Below, piece after piece: positions 1 through 9,739 of a DNA stretch of 64,000 bases (positions are counted from its first letter, which is position 1; every line of letters begins with the position of its first letter). The stretch lies in assembly GCA_963741985.1 (NCBI GenBank), contig CAVUKD010000003.1:248001-312000 (forward strand), given 5' to 3'. Below the pieces are notes generated by a model. The model ran no database searches, had not been told where the DNA came from, and saw only the letters and a program-made list of their open reading frames with translations. The DNA comes from Cryomorpha sp963741985 (GTDB lineage: Bacteria; Bacteroidota; Bacteroidia; Flavobacteriales_D; Cryomorphaceae). Made by a program: the position numbers and the translations under genes.

Positions 1-37
1 CTTGCGGGCAGCTCTTTTTACAATGATTGTAAGGTGA

Positions 38-3000
38 TTAGTAGGTCTTCACTATCAGCTCAGAAGCGATCACCTCTCCGGCACCTTCAATGGTCATCAT
101 ATACATACCATTGTCATATTCAGAAAGGTTTAATTGCATCTGAAAAGAATCTGTATAATAGTCAACTTTCACCGACATAACTTTGCGGCCTTGCATATCA
201 AATACCGATACATATTCAGCAGGCACCTGCATTTGCTGAAAACTTACAGTAAATCGTCCGCGCGACGGGTTTGGATATACATGCACTTCAGGATCCAATT
301 GAACAGTTTCAATGCTTTTCGGACCGAGGTCGCAAGAACCAAGGTATGAATCAGAATTTGCGAGCAAAGCATCTACCGCATTCACGTTTACACAAATTTC
401 TTTGGCATTATCAGGATTCCCCGGTGGTACGTGACATACTTTAACTTTGTGGGCTCCTTTGCAGGATACATCCACCGAAAAAACAACTTGGATCGCTGAG
501 GCTTCACACCCTGACTCCGTGACTATTTCAACACGATATTCCCTGTGCGAATCCTCATATGATTCAATGGTAAGCTCGGCATCCTCAGCGCCAGCGATTG
601 TAATAAATAATCCGTCGGGAACATCACGGTATGACCATTGATAAGACGCCACTGCGTAATTTGATGTACTGAGTGATGCGGTAAGCACGACACTTGTGGG
701 TAAACCGAGTGACACCGGACCATTATCGAAGATTACCACATTTCCATTGTCAGTCAGCACCAAAGATGAAGCTATCTCAGCTGTTGGTAGCTCCAATGGC
801 TCCAAAACTGTAACAATGGCATTGCACGTAGCTGTGTTTCCACTTGCATCGGTTACGGTCAATTCCACGGTGTTCTCTCCGACATTCGTGCAATCAAAAT
901 TCGATTGATCGATTGACAAAGAAGAAACACTGCAATTATCGGTCGAACCGCCATCCAACTGAATGGCTTCAATAGAAGCAAATCCTGAAGCGTCAAGCTG
1001 TACGGTTAGATTCTGACAAACTGCACTTGGATCCACATTATCTTCGACGGTTACCACGGCATTGGCGGTAGACTCATTTCCATTCACATCCGTTACCATA
1101 AGTACCACATTGTTGGCACCGACATTCGCACAATCGAAAGCTGTTTGGCTCAAGGCCAACGATGCAATTCCACAGGCATCGGATGAACCATTGTCAACGG
1201 CTGCGGCAGTGGTAGAACCATTTCCGGAAGCGTCGAGTTGAACGGTTACGTTTTGAGCGCTGGCTACCGGAGCGACATTGTCTTCAACCGTTACCACGGC
1301 ATTGGCGGTAGACTCATTTCCATTCACATCCGTTACCGTAAGCACCACATTGTTGGCACCGACATTTGCACAATCAAATGCTGTTTGGCTCAAGGCCAAC
1401 GATGCAATTCCACAGGCATCGGATGAACCATTGTCAACGGCTGCGGCAGTGGTAGAACCATTTCCGGAAGCGTCGAGTTGAACGGTTACGTTTTGAGCGC
1501 TGGCTACCGGAGCGACATTGTCTTCAACCGTTACCACGGCATTGGCGGTAGACTCATTTCCATTCACATCCGTTACCGTAAGCACCACATTGTTGGCACC
1601 GACATTCGAACAATCAAATGCTGTTTGGCTCAAGGCCAACGATGCAATTCCACAGGCATCGGATGAACCATTGTCAACGGCTGCGGCAGTGGTAGAACCA
1701 TTTCCGGAAGCGTCGAGTTGAACGGTTACGTTTTGAGCGCTGGCTACCGGAGCGACATTGTCTTCAACGGTTACCACGGCATTGGCGGTAAACTCATTTC
1801 CATTCACATCCGTTACCGTAAGCACCACATTGTTGGCACCGACATTCGAACAATCAAATGCGGTTTGGCTCAAGGCCAACGATGCAATTCCACAGGCATC
1901 GGATGAACCATTGTCAACGGCTGCGGCAGTGGTAGAACCATTTCCGGAAGCGTCGAGTTGAACGGTTACGTTTTGAGCGCTGGCTACCGGAGCGACATTG
2001 TCTTCGACGGTTACCACGGCATTGGCGGTAGACTCATTTCCATTCACATCCGTTACCGTAAGCACCACATTGTTGGCACCGACATTCGAACAATCGAAAG
2101 CTGTTTGGCTCAAGGCCAACGATGCAATTCCACAGGCATCGGATGAACCATTGTCAACGGCTGCGGCAGTGGTAGAACCATTTCCGGAAGCGTCGAGTTG
2201 AACGGTTACGTTTTGAGCGCTGGCTACCGGAGCGACATTGTCTTCGACGGTTACCACGGCATTGGCGGTAGACTCATTTCCATTCACATCCGTTACCGTA
2301 AGCACCACATTGTTGGCACCGACATTTGAACAATCGAAAGCTGTTTGGCTCAAGGCCAACGATGCAATTCCACAGGCATCGGATGAACCATTGTCAACGG
2401 CTGCGGCAGTGGTAGAACCATTTCCGGAAGCGTCGAGTTGAACGGTTACGTTTTGAGCGCTGGCTTCCGGAGCGACATTGTCTTCGACGGTTACCAAGGC
2501 ATTGGCGGTAGACTCATTTCCATTCACATCCGTTACCGTAAGCACCACATTGTTGGCACCGACATTTGAACAATCGAAAGCTGTTTGGCTCAAGGCCAAC
2601 GATGCAATTCCACAGGCATCGGATGAACCATTGTCAACGGCTGCGGCAGTGGTAGAACCATTTCCGGAAGCGTCGAGTTGAACGGTTACGTTTTGAGCGC
2701 TGGCTACCGGAGCGACATTGTCTTCGACGGTTACCACGGCATTGGCGGTAGACTCATTTCCATTCACATCCGTTACCGTAAGCACCACATTGTTGGCACC
2801 CACATTCGAACAATCGAAAGCTGTTTGGCTCAAGGCCAACGATGCAATTCCACAGGCATCGGATGAACCATTGTCAACATCTTCGGCAGTGGTAGAGCCA
2901 TTTCCGGAAGCGTCGAGTTGAACGGTTACGTTTTGAGCGCTGACTTCCGGAGCGACATTGTCTTCGACGGTTACCAAGGCATTGGCGGTAGACTCATTTC

Positions 3001-6000
3001 CATTCACATCCGTTACCGTAAGCACCACATTGTTGGCACCGACATTTGAACAATCGAAAGCTGTTTGGCTCAAGGCCAACGATGCAATTCCACAGGCATC
3101 GGATGAACCATTGTCAACGGCTGCGGCAGTGGTAGAACCATTTCCGGAAGCGTCGAGTTGAACGGTTACGTTTTGAGCGATTGCTTCAGCAGCTATATTG
3201 TCTTCGACGGTTACACTGGCTGTGCAAGTTGAGATGTTGCCGTTTGCATCTGTAGCTGTTATCAAGACTGTATTTTGTGCGCCGACTGAATGTGAACCGA
3301 GTCCACTTACATCATCTATATCATAAGAAGTCCATTCAGTACCGAGCGAAGGAAAATCCGCCGCATCGTCTGTGTTTCCGGATACGATATTGGAATTGCG
3401 ACGCAAGGTTTGATTTTCGGTGCTATTACCACCCTGACTCCATTGTGAACCGGGGTCCTGACCTATTTTCCCAAAAATATCTATGGCGCTACCGGTTGAT
3501 ACATTGTAAAGTTCAACTGCGTCGTCACCGTTAAATGAAATGGAAGACAGGGACAAAACCGTTCCTCCATAAATCGCAGCGCTACTGTTGCTAAAAACTG
3601 CAACATCACCGTCTTGTAAAGTTCCGGCACCACCGAGATTGTTCGAATAATTTGGAGTGCCTGCGCCATTCGCATAGGTTCTGAGTTCATAATTTGAAAG
3701 ATCGATTGCGGCGCCGGTACCATTGAAAATTTCAATGTACTTATTGTTCGAAGACCCTTCCACATACTCGCTAATAAATAAGTCTGTGGCGGATACTGGT
3801 CCGGCGACGTCATCACAGGTAAATACCGTTTTTGAAGCTTCGAGAGTGACGGACCCACAATTATCTGATGCAACCGCAATGTCTGCAGGATCAAGTGTAG
3901 CGGTTCCATCTGTTCCAATTTCAAGTACCACATTAGAACATGTAAGTTCCGGCGCTGTATTGTCAACCACGGTCACCGTGGCATCGCATATAGCCGTATT
4001 TCCTGAATTATCGGTAACGGTAAGCACTACCGGCTGATCACCGACGTCTGCACATCCAAATGTATCTGTATCGATAGAAAGCGAAGCAATTCCGCAATTA
4101 TCGGTGGAGCCATTGTCAATTTGATCAGCGGTGATGGTAACGGATCCATTTTCATCGAGTTCAGCGGTTATATTCTGACATATTGCTATGGGTGGCAATT
4201 CGTCTATGACGGTCACATTGGCTGCGCAAGATGATTGGTTTCCGCTGGCGTCAGTGGCTGTAAGCGTTACCATCAGGATATCCCCGGCTGAAAAGCTTTG
4301 TCCTGCATTCAGTGCTCCGGGGGATGCCGGAGCTGGCCCTGTCCAAACAAAACCGGAAGCGTTAAGTCCGGTTCCTGTACGCTGGAGCGATTGGCCGGAA
4401 GGCGTCGTACCTGTCTCTTCGACTCCTATGTCCTCGAAGGATATGCCATTAGCCGGTCCGTTAGTTGCGGTAAAACTGCCTTCGTAACTCAAGGTTTCGA
4501 TTACAATGCCGTTTTGATCAATCAACGCCAAACCATCGGGTGCTCCATTTTGGATCCCGTTGGATGAGCCTGGAATCTGATATATATTGTAGTCACCGGA
4601 AGTGGCTGCTGCTACACCGAGCGCAATGGTAGCGTATGACGTTCCATTCGATCCATTGTAGAACACTACTTCATATTGTGAAGCGTCAAAATTGGCCACA
4701 ACTTCTACAAATTCATTTACGTCACCTCCATCATTGTCATAATGAAACTCGTTGATCCAGGCCACTTGTCCGATTTCTTCAGCATCGCCGGGAATGTCGG
4801 CACAGGTGAAGTCGGTTCGGTCTATAGCTAGTTCAACAATACCGCAATTGTCGGTAGAGCCGGCATCTACTTGGGCTGCAGTGAGCGTGCCATTTCCATC
4901 CGCATCGAGAATTACCGTTACATCCTGACAGATTGTGTGTGGGGCTATATCATCGATCACTTCTACGGCTGCGTTGGCCGTTGCACTGTTTCCATTGGCG
5001 TCAGTAACGGTGAGTACTACCGAGAGCACTTCTGGTTCGGGTATATTCGCACTATGTGCCCCGAGTCCATCAAAGGTATCTTGTGCATAACCATCCCATT
5101 CGATCGACGGATCAAAAGCATCGCTGCCATCCGGATCTCCCTGAAGGATATCTGCCTTTCGCCGAAGGGTATTATCTTGTGTTGACGTAAGTCCGGACCC
5201 CCATTCCGATCCGGGGTCATTGCCTATTATACCTATGACGTCAATCGGGTTTCCATCCTTATTCAACACCACTGCGTCATCTCCATTAAAACTTAGAGAT
5301 CCTGAAGTTTGGTCCGCCAGGGTTAATAAAGCCCCCACTGAACTGGGATTGCAGACCACATGGGTTCCGCCAGCCGGAATGTTCCCTGAAAGCACAATGG
5401 GCGATGCACCGGAAGTACTTCCGTTTACGTAAAGTTGGAGGGTGTATGCAGATAAAGAAATATCCTGATCTGTACCGTTATAAATTTCGATGCATTTATT
5501 ATTTCCACTTCCTTCTATATATTCGGAAATAAAAAGATCTGTAATTCCACCTGCTGATTCATCTTCGACGATGATGTCTGCGCAAGAGAATTCCGTGCGG
5601 CTGAGTGACAATGAAACTATTCCGCAGGCATCGCTCGAGCCATTATCAACATCTTCGGCGGTTATTGAACCTTGTCCGGAAGCGTCGAGATGAACCGTTA
5701 CGTTTTGAGCGATTGCTGCCGGAGCAACATTGTCTTCCACGGTTACCACAGCACTGGCGGTAGACTCATTTCCATTTGCGTCGGTTACCGTGAGAACCAC
5801 ATTATTGTCACCGACATTTGAACACGTAAAATCCGTTTGGCTCAAGGCCAAAGAAGCAATTCCACAAGCGTCGTTGGAGCCATTGTCAACGGCTGCAGCG
5901 GTGGTGAAACCGTTTCCGGAAGGGTTGAGCTGAACGGTTATGTTTTGAGCGAGGGCTACAGGAGCTACATTGTCTTCCACAGTTACCACGGCATTGGCGG

Positions 6001-6493
6001 TAGACTCATTTCCATTTACATCCGTTACGGTGAGAACCACATTGTTTGCACCGACATTTGAACAATCAAATGCGGTTTGGCTCAAAGCTAATGATGCAAT
6101 GCCACAGGCATCGTTGGAACCATTATCGACATCTTCGGCGGTGGTGGATCCATTTCCGGCAGCATCAAGCTGCACGGTTATGTTTTGAGCAATAGCAGAG
6201 GGAGGAGTATCATCAGCAACGGTCAATGAGGCAACGAAATTATTCCCATCATTGTTTGCGTAGTGTGTCCCTTGGCCGTCGGTGTATGTATAATCTGCGC
6301 TTGTATAGACTTCGATCTCATATACACCCGGAGCCAATCCTGCAGTGAGATCGGCAGCCGCGTTGTTGGTTTGCCATGTTTGGTTTTGGCAACCAAATAC
6401 CTCATCATCATTGCTGCTAAAGCCCAAGTTCAATTCTACAAAACTTCCCGGCGCGTCACCTTGTAGGGTAGATGCGGTAAAATAGTTTTCCAT
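38..6493 (-). CDS. Giant HYR-repeat / lamin-tail-domain surface protein with T9SS sorting domain (C-terminal part)
   Basis: This is the C-terminal 2151 residues of a very large secreted protein, probably an adhesin or surface-layer component exported by type IX secretion. It has no signal peptide: its first residues continue a domain begun in the overlapping upstream frame (6456-8783), so the ATG at 6493 is probably not a true start. About 16 HYR-like repeats of roughly 80 residues can be counted (core pattern NITVQLD, then DNGS-DACGI, then VVLTVTD-NGN). Three of them, at residues ~305-490, ~566-740 and ~896-1077, carry an inserted lamin-tail-like domain (LFISEYIEGS, WINEFHYDNDGG, LFISEYVEGS). 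Repeats 7-15 (residues ~1100-1820) are almost identical. The end holds a Cys-containing region (CKGAHKVKVCHVPPG) and a type A sorting domain from ~2065 (VHVYPNPSRGRF ... SELIVKTY). HYR and LTD modules are known from extracellular adhesive and substrate-binding proteins; the ligand here is unknown. Confidence 0.85.
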   Translation of the reverse strand: MENYFTASTLQGDAPGSFVELNLGFSSNDDEVFGCQNQTWQTNNAAADLTAGLAPGVYEIEVYTSADYTYTDGQGTHYANNDGNNFVASLTVADDTPPSAIAQNITVQLDAAGNGSTTAEDVDNGSNDACGIASLALSQTAFDCSNVGANNVVLTVTDVNGNESTANAVVTVEDNVAPVALAQNITVQLNPSGNGFTTAAAVDNGSNDACGIASLALSQTDFTCSNVGDNNVVLTVTDANGNESTASAVVTVEDNVAPAAIAQNVTVHLDASGQGSITAEDVDNGSSDACGIVSLSLSRTEFSCADIIVEDESAGGITDLFISEYIEGSGNNKCIEIYNGTDQDISLSAYTLQLYVNGSTSGASPIVLSGNIPAGGTHVVCNPSSVGALLTLADQTSGSLSFNGDDAVVLNKDGNPIDVIGIIGNDPGSEWGSGLTSTQDNTLRRKADILQGDPDGSDAFDPSIEWDGYAQDTFDGLGAHSANIPEPEVLSVVLTVTDANGNSATANAAVEVIDDIAPHTICQDVTVILDADGNGTLTAAQVDAGSTDNCGIVELAIDRTDFTCADIPGDAEEIGQVAWINEFHYDNDGGDVNEFVEVVANFDASQYEVVFYNGSNGTSYATIALGVAAATSGDYNIYQIPGSSNGIQNGAPDGLALIDQNGIVIETLSYEGSFTATNGPANGISFEDIGVEETGTTPSGQSLQRTGTGLNASGFVWTGPAPASPGALNAGQSFSAGDILMVTLTATDASGNQSSCAANVTVIDELPPIAICQNITAELDENGSVTITADQIDNGSTDNCGIASLSIDTDTFGCADVGDQPVVLTVTDNSGNTAICDATVTVVDNTAPELTCSNVVLEIGTDGTATLDPADIAVASDNCGSVTLEASKTVFTCDDVAGPVSATDLFISEYVEGSSNNKYIEIFNGTGAAIDLSNYELRTYANGAGTPNYSNNLGGAGTLQDGDVAVFSNSSAAIYGGTVLSLSSISFNGDDAVELYNVSTGSAIDIFGKIGQDPGSQWSQGGNSTENQTLRRNSNIVSGNTDDAADFPSLGTEWTSYDIDDVSGLGSHSVGAQNTVLITATDANGNISTCTASVTVEDNIAAEAIAQNVTVQLDASGNGSTTAAAVDNGSSDACGIASLALSQTAFDCSNVGANNVVLTVTDVNGNESTANALVTVEDNVAPEVSAQNVTVQLDASGNGSTTAEDVDNGSSDACGIASLALSQTAFDCSNVGANNVVLTVTDVNGNESTANAVVTVEDNVAPVASAQNVTVQLDASGNGSTTAAAVDNGSSDACGIASLALSQTAFDCSNVGANNVVLTVTDVNGNESTANALVTVEDNVAPEASAQNVTVQLDASGNGSTTAAAVDNGSSDACGIASLALSQTAFDCSNVGANNVVLTVTDVNGNESTANAVVTVEDNVAPVASAQNVTVQLDASGNGSTTAAAVDNGSSDACGIASLALSQTAFDCSNVGANNVVLTVTDVNGNESTANAVVTVEDNVAPVASAQNVTVQLDASGNGSTTAAAVDNGSSDACGIASLALSQTAFDCSNVGANNVVLTVTDVNGNEFTANAVVTVEDNVAPVASAQNVTVQLDASGNGSTTAAAVDNGSSDACGIASLALSQTAFDCSNVGANNVVLTVTDVNGNESTANAVVTVEDNVAPVASAQNVTVQLDASGNGSTTAAAVDNGSSDACGIASLALSQTAFDCANVGANNVVLTVTDVNGNESTANAVVTVEDNVAPVASAQNVTVQLDASGNGSTTAAAVDNGSSDACGIASLALSQTAFDCANVGANNVVLMVTDVNGNESTANAVVTVEDNVDPSAVCQNLTVQLDASGFASIEAIQLDGGSTDNCSVSSLSIDQSNFDCTNVGENTVELTVTDASGNTATCNAIVTVLEPLELPTAEIASSLVLTDNGNVVIFDNGPVSLGLPTSVVLTASLSTSNYAVASYQWSYRDVPDGLFITIAGAEDAELTIESYEDSHREYRVEIVTESGCEASAIQVVFSVDVSCKGAHKVKVCHVPPGNPDNAKEICVNVNAVDALLANSDSYLGSCDLGPKSIETVQLDPEVHVYPNPSRGRFTVSFQQMQVPAEYVSVFDMQGRKVMSVKVDYYTDSFQMQLNLSEYDNGMYMMTIEGAGEVIASELIVKTY
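1021..3180 (-). repeat. Nine tandem 240-bp repeats inside the giant adhesin gene
   Basis: Nine consecutive units of exactly 240 bp, each encoding one 80-residue HYR-type module, differ from each other at only a few positions: caaccg or cgacgg in the linker, cattcgaa or catttgaa near the Cys codon, and two units with an AED in place of AAA codon change or ALV in place of AVV. The period is so exact that the repeats line up in the same columns of a 60-base layout. The HYR modules upstream in the protein (4900-6190) are clearly related but more diverged, so this block looks like a recent expansion by unequal recombination or slippage. Repeat number is likely to vary between strains and to be prone to assembly collapse. 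Confidence 0.95.
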
Positions 6494-8783
6494 TGAGAAT
6501 ATCGCCGTTGCCTTGCGGACACTTGTATGTTTTGTTTTGTGCTCCGTCTAATATCAAAGGCGAATCGCAACCATACGTCCCAATATTCCCGGTGAAATCG
6601 GGTAGCCCCGTAGTTGCTTTCAAGTCATAAAATGCACCATTGAGAATTAGGTAGGATTCGAAAAGGCCTGAATTTTCATCCGATGTGTTGGGGTTGCAAT
6701 CATTGTCGATGCCATCGAAATAAATTTCCTCGGCACCCGGATTTATTGCAGCATTGGAATCGTCGCAATCGTCCGTTTCTGAATAGCCATCTCCATCTCC
6801 GTCAATAATTGATTGGCAAAGGGAGAGGCTATTGATAAAGGCATCATAGTTACCGCCTCCTCCAGCATTGGCGTTGAAGAATCGCAACTGCGCTATCTCC
6901 TGACCACCGGCGGGATTCGACAGATTTTGCGTTATTGACGTTACAGCACTATTGGCCAAATTGGTAATTTGAACAGAGACTACACCGTCACTAATCAAAG
7001 TGAAAGAGAGTGACAATCCTTCATCTGTATAGCCTATTCCGGTGCCAGTTTCTCCGCTACCGGCGTTTAGTTTATATTCTGATTGTCCACCCACAAAATA
7101 AAACTCAAGCAGGTTTTCTCCGGAAGTATTTTGAAGTCCGATTCCAACCGTACTGCCATTGTCAATATACCCATTGTCATAATCAACCGAAAATTGCTCT
7201 CCGGCGATGAGTGGGTTGGTGAATGGCCGGGACATATTTGCCACGCCCCCGCTATTGGCGTAGAGTCCAAAAGCATTGGTGGTATTAATATCTCCGTCAT
7301 TGTTGTTGTCTCCATCACCATTGGCGGCAGCCGACCCGATAAAATTGCCGGCACTTCCTGAATGGTTGAATACCCATGGTCCAAATCCGGGCACATCGTC
7401 ATAACCTTGAGAGGCATCGTTGTCATTGCAAGAAAGGACGGTTATAGTAAGGCAATCACTTAAAGCGGCACCACAATCGTTGGTAGCGGTAGCGATGATG
7501 TGGTGCACTCCTGTTGGAAAAGTAGCGGGCGAAGTAATGGGTTGCCCTAAATATTGGTAAGCGATTTCGACGTTTGTACCTTCAGCCATCGCTGCAAAAC
7601 TCACAGATGCCTCACCGTTGCCATCCGCATGTACCGTAATTGGAGCGGCACAGGTGAAGGAAGGGGGAATACAATCGGGAAAGCATGTACCGTCTTCATA
7701 TATTTTTACACTTCTGAAAAAACTGTTTGCATCGACCGGGGCGTCATCATCATCTCCCACAAAGAAAAGTCTGTTTCGTCCGCCTGTGTTATTGGTAAAG
7801 GTTCCCAAGGGGATGCTGTATGATTTCCAATTATCGGCAATTGCATAATCGTTGTACGTTTGCACCCCTAAAGGTTGGGTGCCGAAAAGCTGAAAAATAC
7901 GGTTATCACTGTCCGTACGACTGTCGTTGTCATCAAGTCCGATTCCGTGAATTTCACCTTCAGCAGTGCTCTTGAAGTCAAAGTCAAGAATGGTATTACT
8001 CGTGACGTTATAACCGAACATAATAGATTTCCACGCATTTTCAACGATCATCAAAGTTTGACCTGCATCTTGAATATAAGCTTCACCTTGATCCTGACTT
8101 TCGTTCACACCATATGGAAGAATGGCATAATCGTCGAAATGAATAGCCGGACAGACCGTTAATGGCTCGCATTGACAGTCCTGATATATTCCCGGAGCTC
8201 CATTAAGCAATGTACAGGTTCCGGAGGCCTCTTCGACAATACGAATATTGCGGAAGTAACTGTTTCCATTGTTACCCGCCTGATAGTTTGAGTTCATAAA
8301 GGCCAGGCGATCGAAACTGCCTGTATAGAACTGACCAACGGGTATTCGGTAAGTAACCCATGCATTACCGGAGTAATTATCATAGTTTGAAATGGTCGAA
8401 CCGGGGCTGAAGCCGTATAGTTGGAAAAATTTATTCAGATTGGTGGTAAAACTATCACTGGTTTTGGTAAATCCCAGCCCGTGGCGGTTTCCTTGTTGAT
8501 CCGATCTGAATTCAAACTCCAAAACGGTGTTTGCGGTTACTTCATACGTCAGATTTATCTGCCGCCAGGAGTCACCGGTTACTTTAAAGGTGGTTCCACC
8601 ATCCTGGATTTCAAAACCACCATTCGGTCTTGTGGGAACGATCTCGACCGTATAGTCATTGAAGTTTACTTCCGTGAATGGACAGGTTTCTTCGGGAGCT
8701 TGAGCCCACACCGACGAAATAGAAAAACTCAAAATTACGAGAAATGCCGCACGGATACAGCGGCAGCTATAGAACTTCTTCAT
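6456..8783 (-). CDS. N-terminal part of the giant secreted protein (signal peptide, HYR and MopE-like modules)
   Basis: 775 residues beginning with a clear Sec signal peptide (MKKFYSCRCIRAAFLVILSF ... VWAQ). Two related ~155-residue modules follow (~33-185 and ~210-365; shared pattern W-[RK]-x-I, then LEFEF or LDFDF, then HGxG, FQLxG and S[YF]FR). Then come an HYR-like module (~375-452), a glycine/asparagine-rich beta domain (~455-680) and a MopE-type putative metal-binding repeat (DGDGDGYSETDDCDD ... FDGIDNDCN). The last domain (LILNGAFYDLKATTGLP) is cut off at FYRIYPTR by a TGA at 6456-6458. The +1 frame resumes the same domain as DAPGSFVELNLGFSSND, so this ORF and the 2151-residue one most likely formed a single protein of about 2,900 residues. 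The break could be a real mutation, recoding, or a sequencing indel. Confidence 0.85.
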   Translation of the reverse strand: MKKFYSCRCIRAAFLVILSFSISSVWAQAPEETCPFTEVNFNDYTVEIVPTRPNGGFEIQDGGTTFKVTGDSWRQINLTYEVTANTVLEFEFRSDQQGNRHGLGFTKTSDSFTTNLNKFFQLYGFSPGSTISNYDNYSGNAWVTYRIPVGQFYTGSFDRLAFMNSNYQAGNNGNSYFRNIRIVEEASGTCTLLNGAPGIYQDCQCEPLTVCPAIHFDDYAILPYGVNESQDQGEAYIQDAGQTLMIVENAWKSIMFGYNVTSNTILDFDFKSTAEGEIHGIGLDDNDSRTDSDNRIFQLFGTQPLGVQTYNDYAIADNWKSYSIPLGTFTNNTGGRNRLFFVGDDDDAPVDANSFFRSVKIYEDGTCFPDCIPPSFTCAAPITVHADGNGEASVSFAAMAEGTNVEIAYQYLGQPITSPATFPTGVHHIIATATNDCGAALSDCLTITVLSCNDNDASQGYDDVPGFGPWVFNHSGSAGNFIGSAAANGDGDNNNDGDINTTNAFGLYANSGGVANMSRPFTNPLIAGEQFSVDYDNGYIDNGSTVGIGLQNTSGENLLEFYFVGGQSEYKLNAGSGETGTGIGYTDEGLSLSFTLISDGVVSVQITNLANSAVTSITQNLSNPAGGQEIAQLRFFNANAGGGGNYDAFINSLSLCQSIIDGDGDGYSETDDCDDSNAAINPGAEEIYFDGIDNDCNPNTSDENSGLFESYLILNGAFYDLKATTGLPDFTGNIGTYGCDSPLILDGAQNKTYKCPQGNGDILNGKLFYRIYPTR

Positions 8784-8968
8784 ATTGGTTTAATTGGTTA
8801 AAATTGCGTTACAGCAAGTTGATAAAAGTATATTGAATTTTCGACAATGTCAAGGATTCATTTTAGAAGTATCGAGATAATTTCGATTTCGGTCTGAATA
8901 TATTCTCGGTTAGTCGAATGTTTTTTTTTTGAAACGTAAGGAGCTTGAGGAGACCAGTATTATCAACC

Positions 8969-9400
8969 ATGATTAGAAAGGGTATATTTATTAGCTTTTG
9001 CTGGGAAAACAAAGGCTTGACCGAGCGAATTTATAATGCAGTTAAAAAGACTCAATATTTGTATCCTATTGTAATTACCAATCCTGACAGGGCGGATGCA
9101 CAATTATGAAGTCCTGAGAAAGTCGCTTTAGGCATAACGGAGTGTACATTCTTCGTTCCAATTATTTCCGAACAATCATTAAAAAATCAGTGGGTTAATC
9201 AGGAAATTGGTTTTGCCGCTGCGCATGAGCGTCCGATATATCCTATTGTTCAGCAAACTTTGGTGGATAACAGGCTCCTAAAAGGATGGGTAAATCCTGA
9301 ACGCGATCAACCCTACCGCTATCAATTGCATGAAGATAAGAAGAAAGCGAGGGATTTTTTTTCCAAGGCCTATAAACCGTTATTGCAAAAACTGAATTAA
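8969..9400 (+). pseudogene. TIR-domain protein interrupted by one in-frame TGA
   Basis: One continuous frame of 143 codons from ATG 8969 to TAA 9398-9400 is interrupted only by TGA at 9107-9109 (codon 47). The first part reads MIRKGIFISFCWENKGLTE and ends PDRADAQL. After the stop it continues SPEKVALGITECTFFVPIIS, then QWVNQEIGFAAAHERPIYPI, and ends KPLLQKLN. Strand A (IFISF), the TECTFFVPIIS strand and the WxxxE motif (W-V-N-Q-E, holding the expected catalytic glutamate) identify a TIR domain of the short bacterial kind. Bacterial TIR domains often hydrolyse NAD+ in antiphage defence. A stop in the middle of a single domain means a dead gene or a sequencing error. The gene lies in an accessory patch between two secreted-protein genes, and no adjacent STING, Thoeris or CBASS partner is visible. 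Confidence 0.8.
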
Positions 9401-9458
9401 CTATCAAGTGTTTTATTGCTTGCCAAAATGACTGAGATCGAACGTTCAAAACTTAAAA

Positions 9459-9647
9459 ATGGAAAACTGGGTTTTATTCGATAAAGGAAATTCAAGGGAA
9501 GCCTTTCTTCAACTCGACGACTTTATTTATCCTATTGAAAATATGGAAGCATTTAAAGCCGTAAAAACCATTGTCGGAAACAAAAGAGAAATGCCAATTG
9601 ACAATAGCGAAATTAATGAATACAAAAAGGGACAACATATTAGATAA
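9459..9647 (+). CDS. Hypothetical 62-residue protein
   Basis: A short ORF (MENWVLFDKGNSREAFLQL ... KKGQHIR) 58 bp after the TIR remnant. No domain is recognised. It is acidic/basic mixed, with no signal peptide or membrane segment. A second short ORF starting at ATG 9428 overlaps it in another frame, so this could itself be a fragment of a decayed gene. It is listed because it lies in a gap between the TIR remnant and the next clear gene and has a plausible amino-acid composition. Confidence 0.3.
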   Translation: MENWVLFDKGNSREAFLQLDDFIYPIENMEAFKAVKTIVGNKREMPIDNSEINEYKKGQHIR

Positions 9648-9739
9648 TGGAGATGGTTGACGCATTCTTTTAATCCAATCCTTTTTGGTCGAAAAGAGGA
9701 TTCCCTTTTACCTAATATGACCAACAACATTCCGCGACA

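Noticed and set aside
1238..2921. Many ~62- and 67-codon plus-strand ORFs repeated every 240 bp
   Set aside because: They are antisense shadows of the HYR repeat array; identical spacing follows from the DNA repeat.
1021..3180. CRISPR-like array
   Set aside because: There are no unique spacers; the 240-bp unit is coding throughout and in frame.
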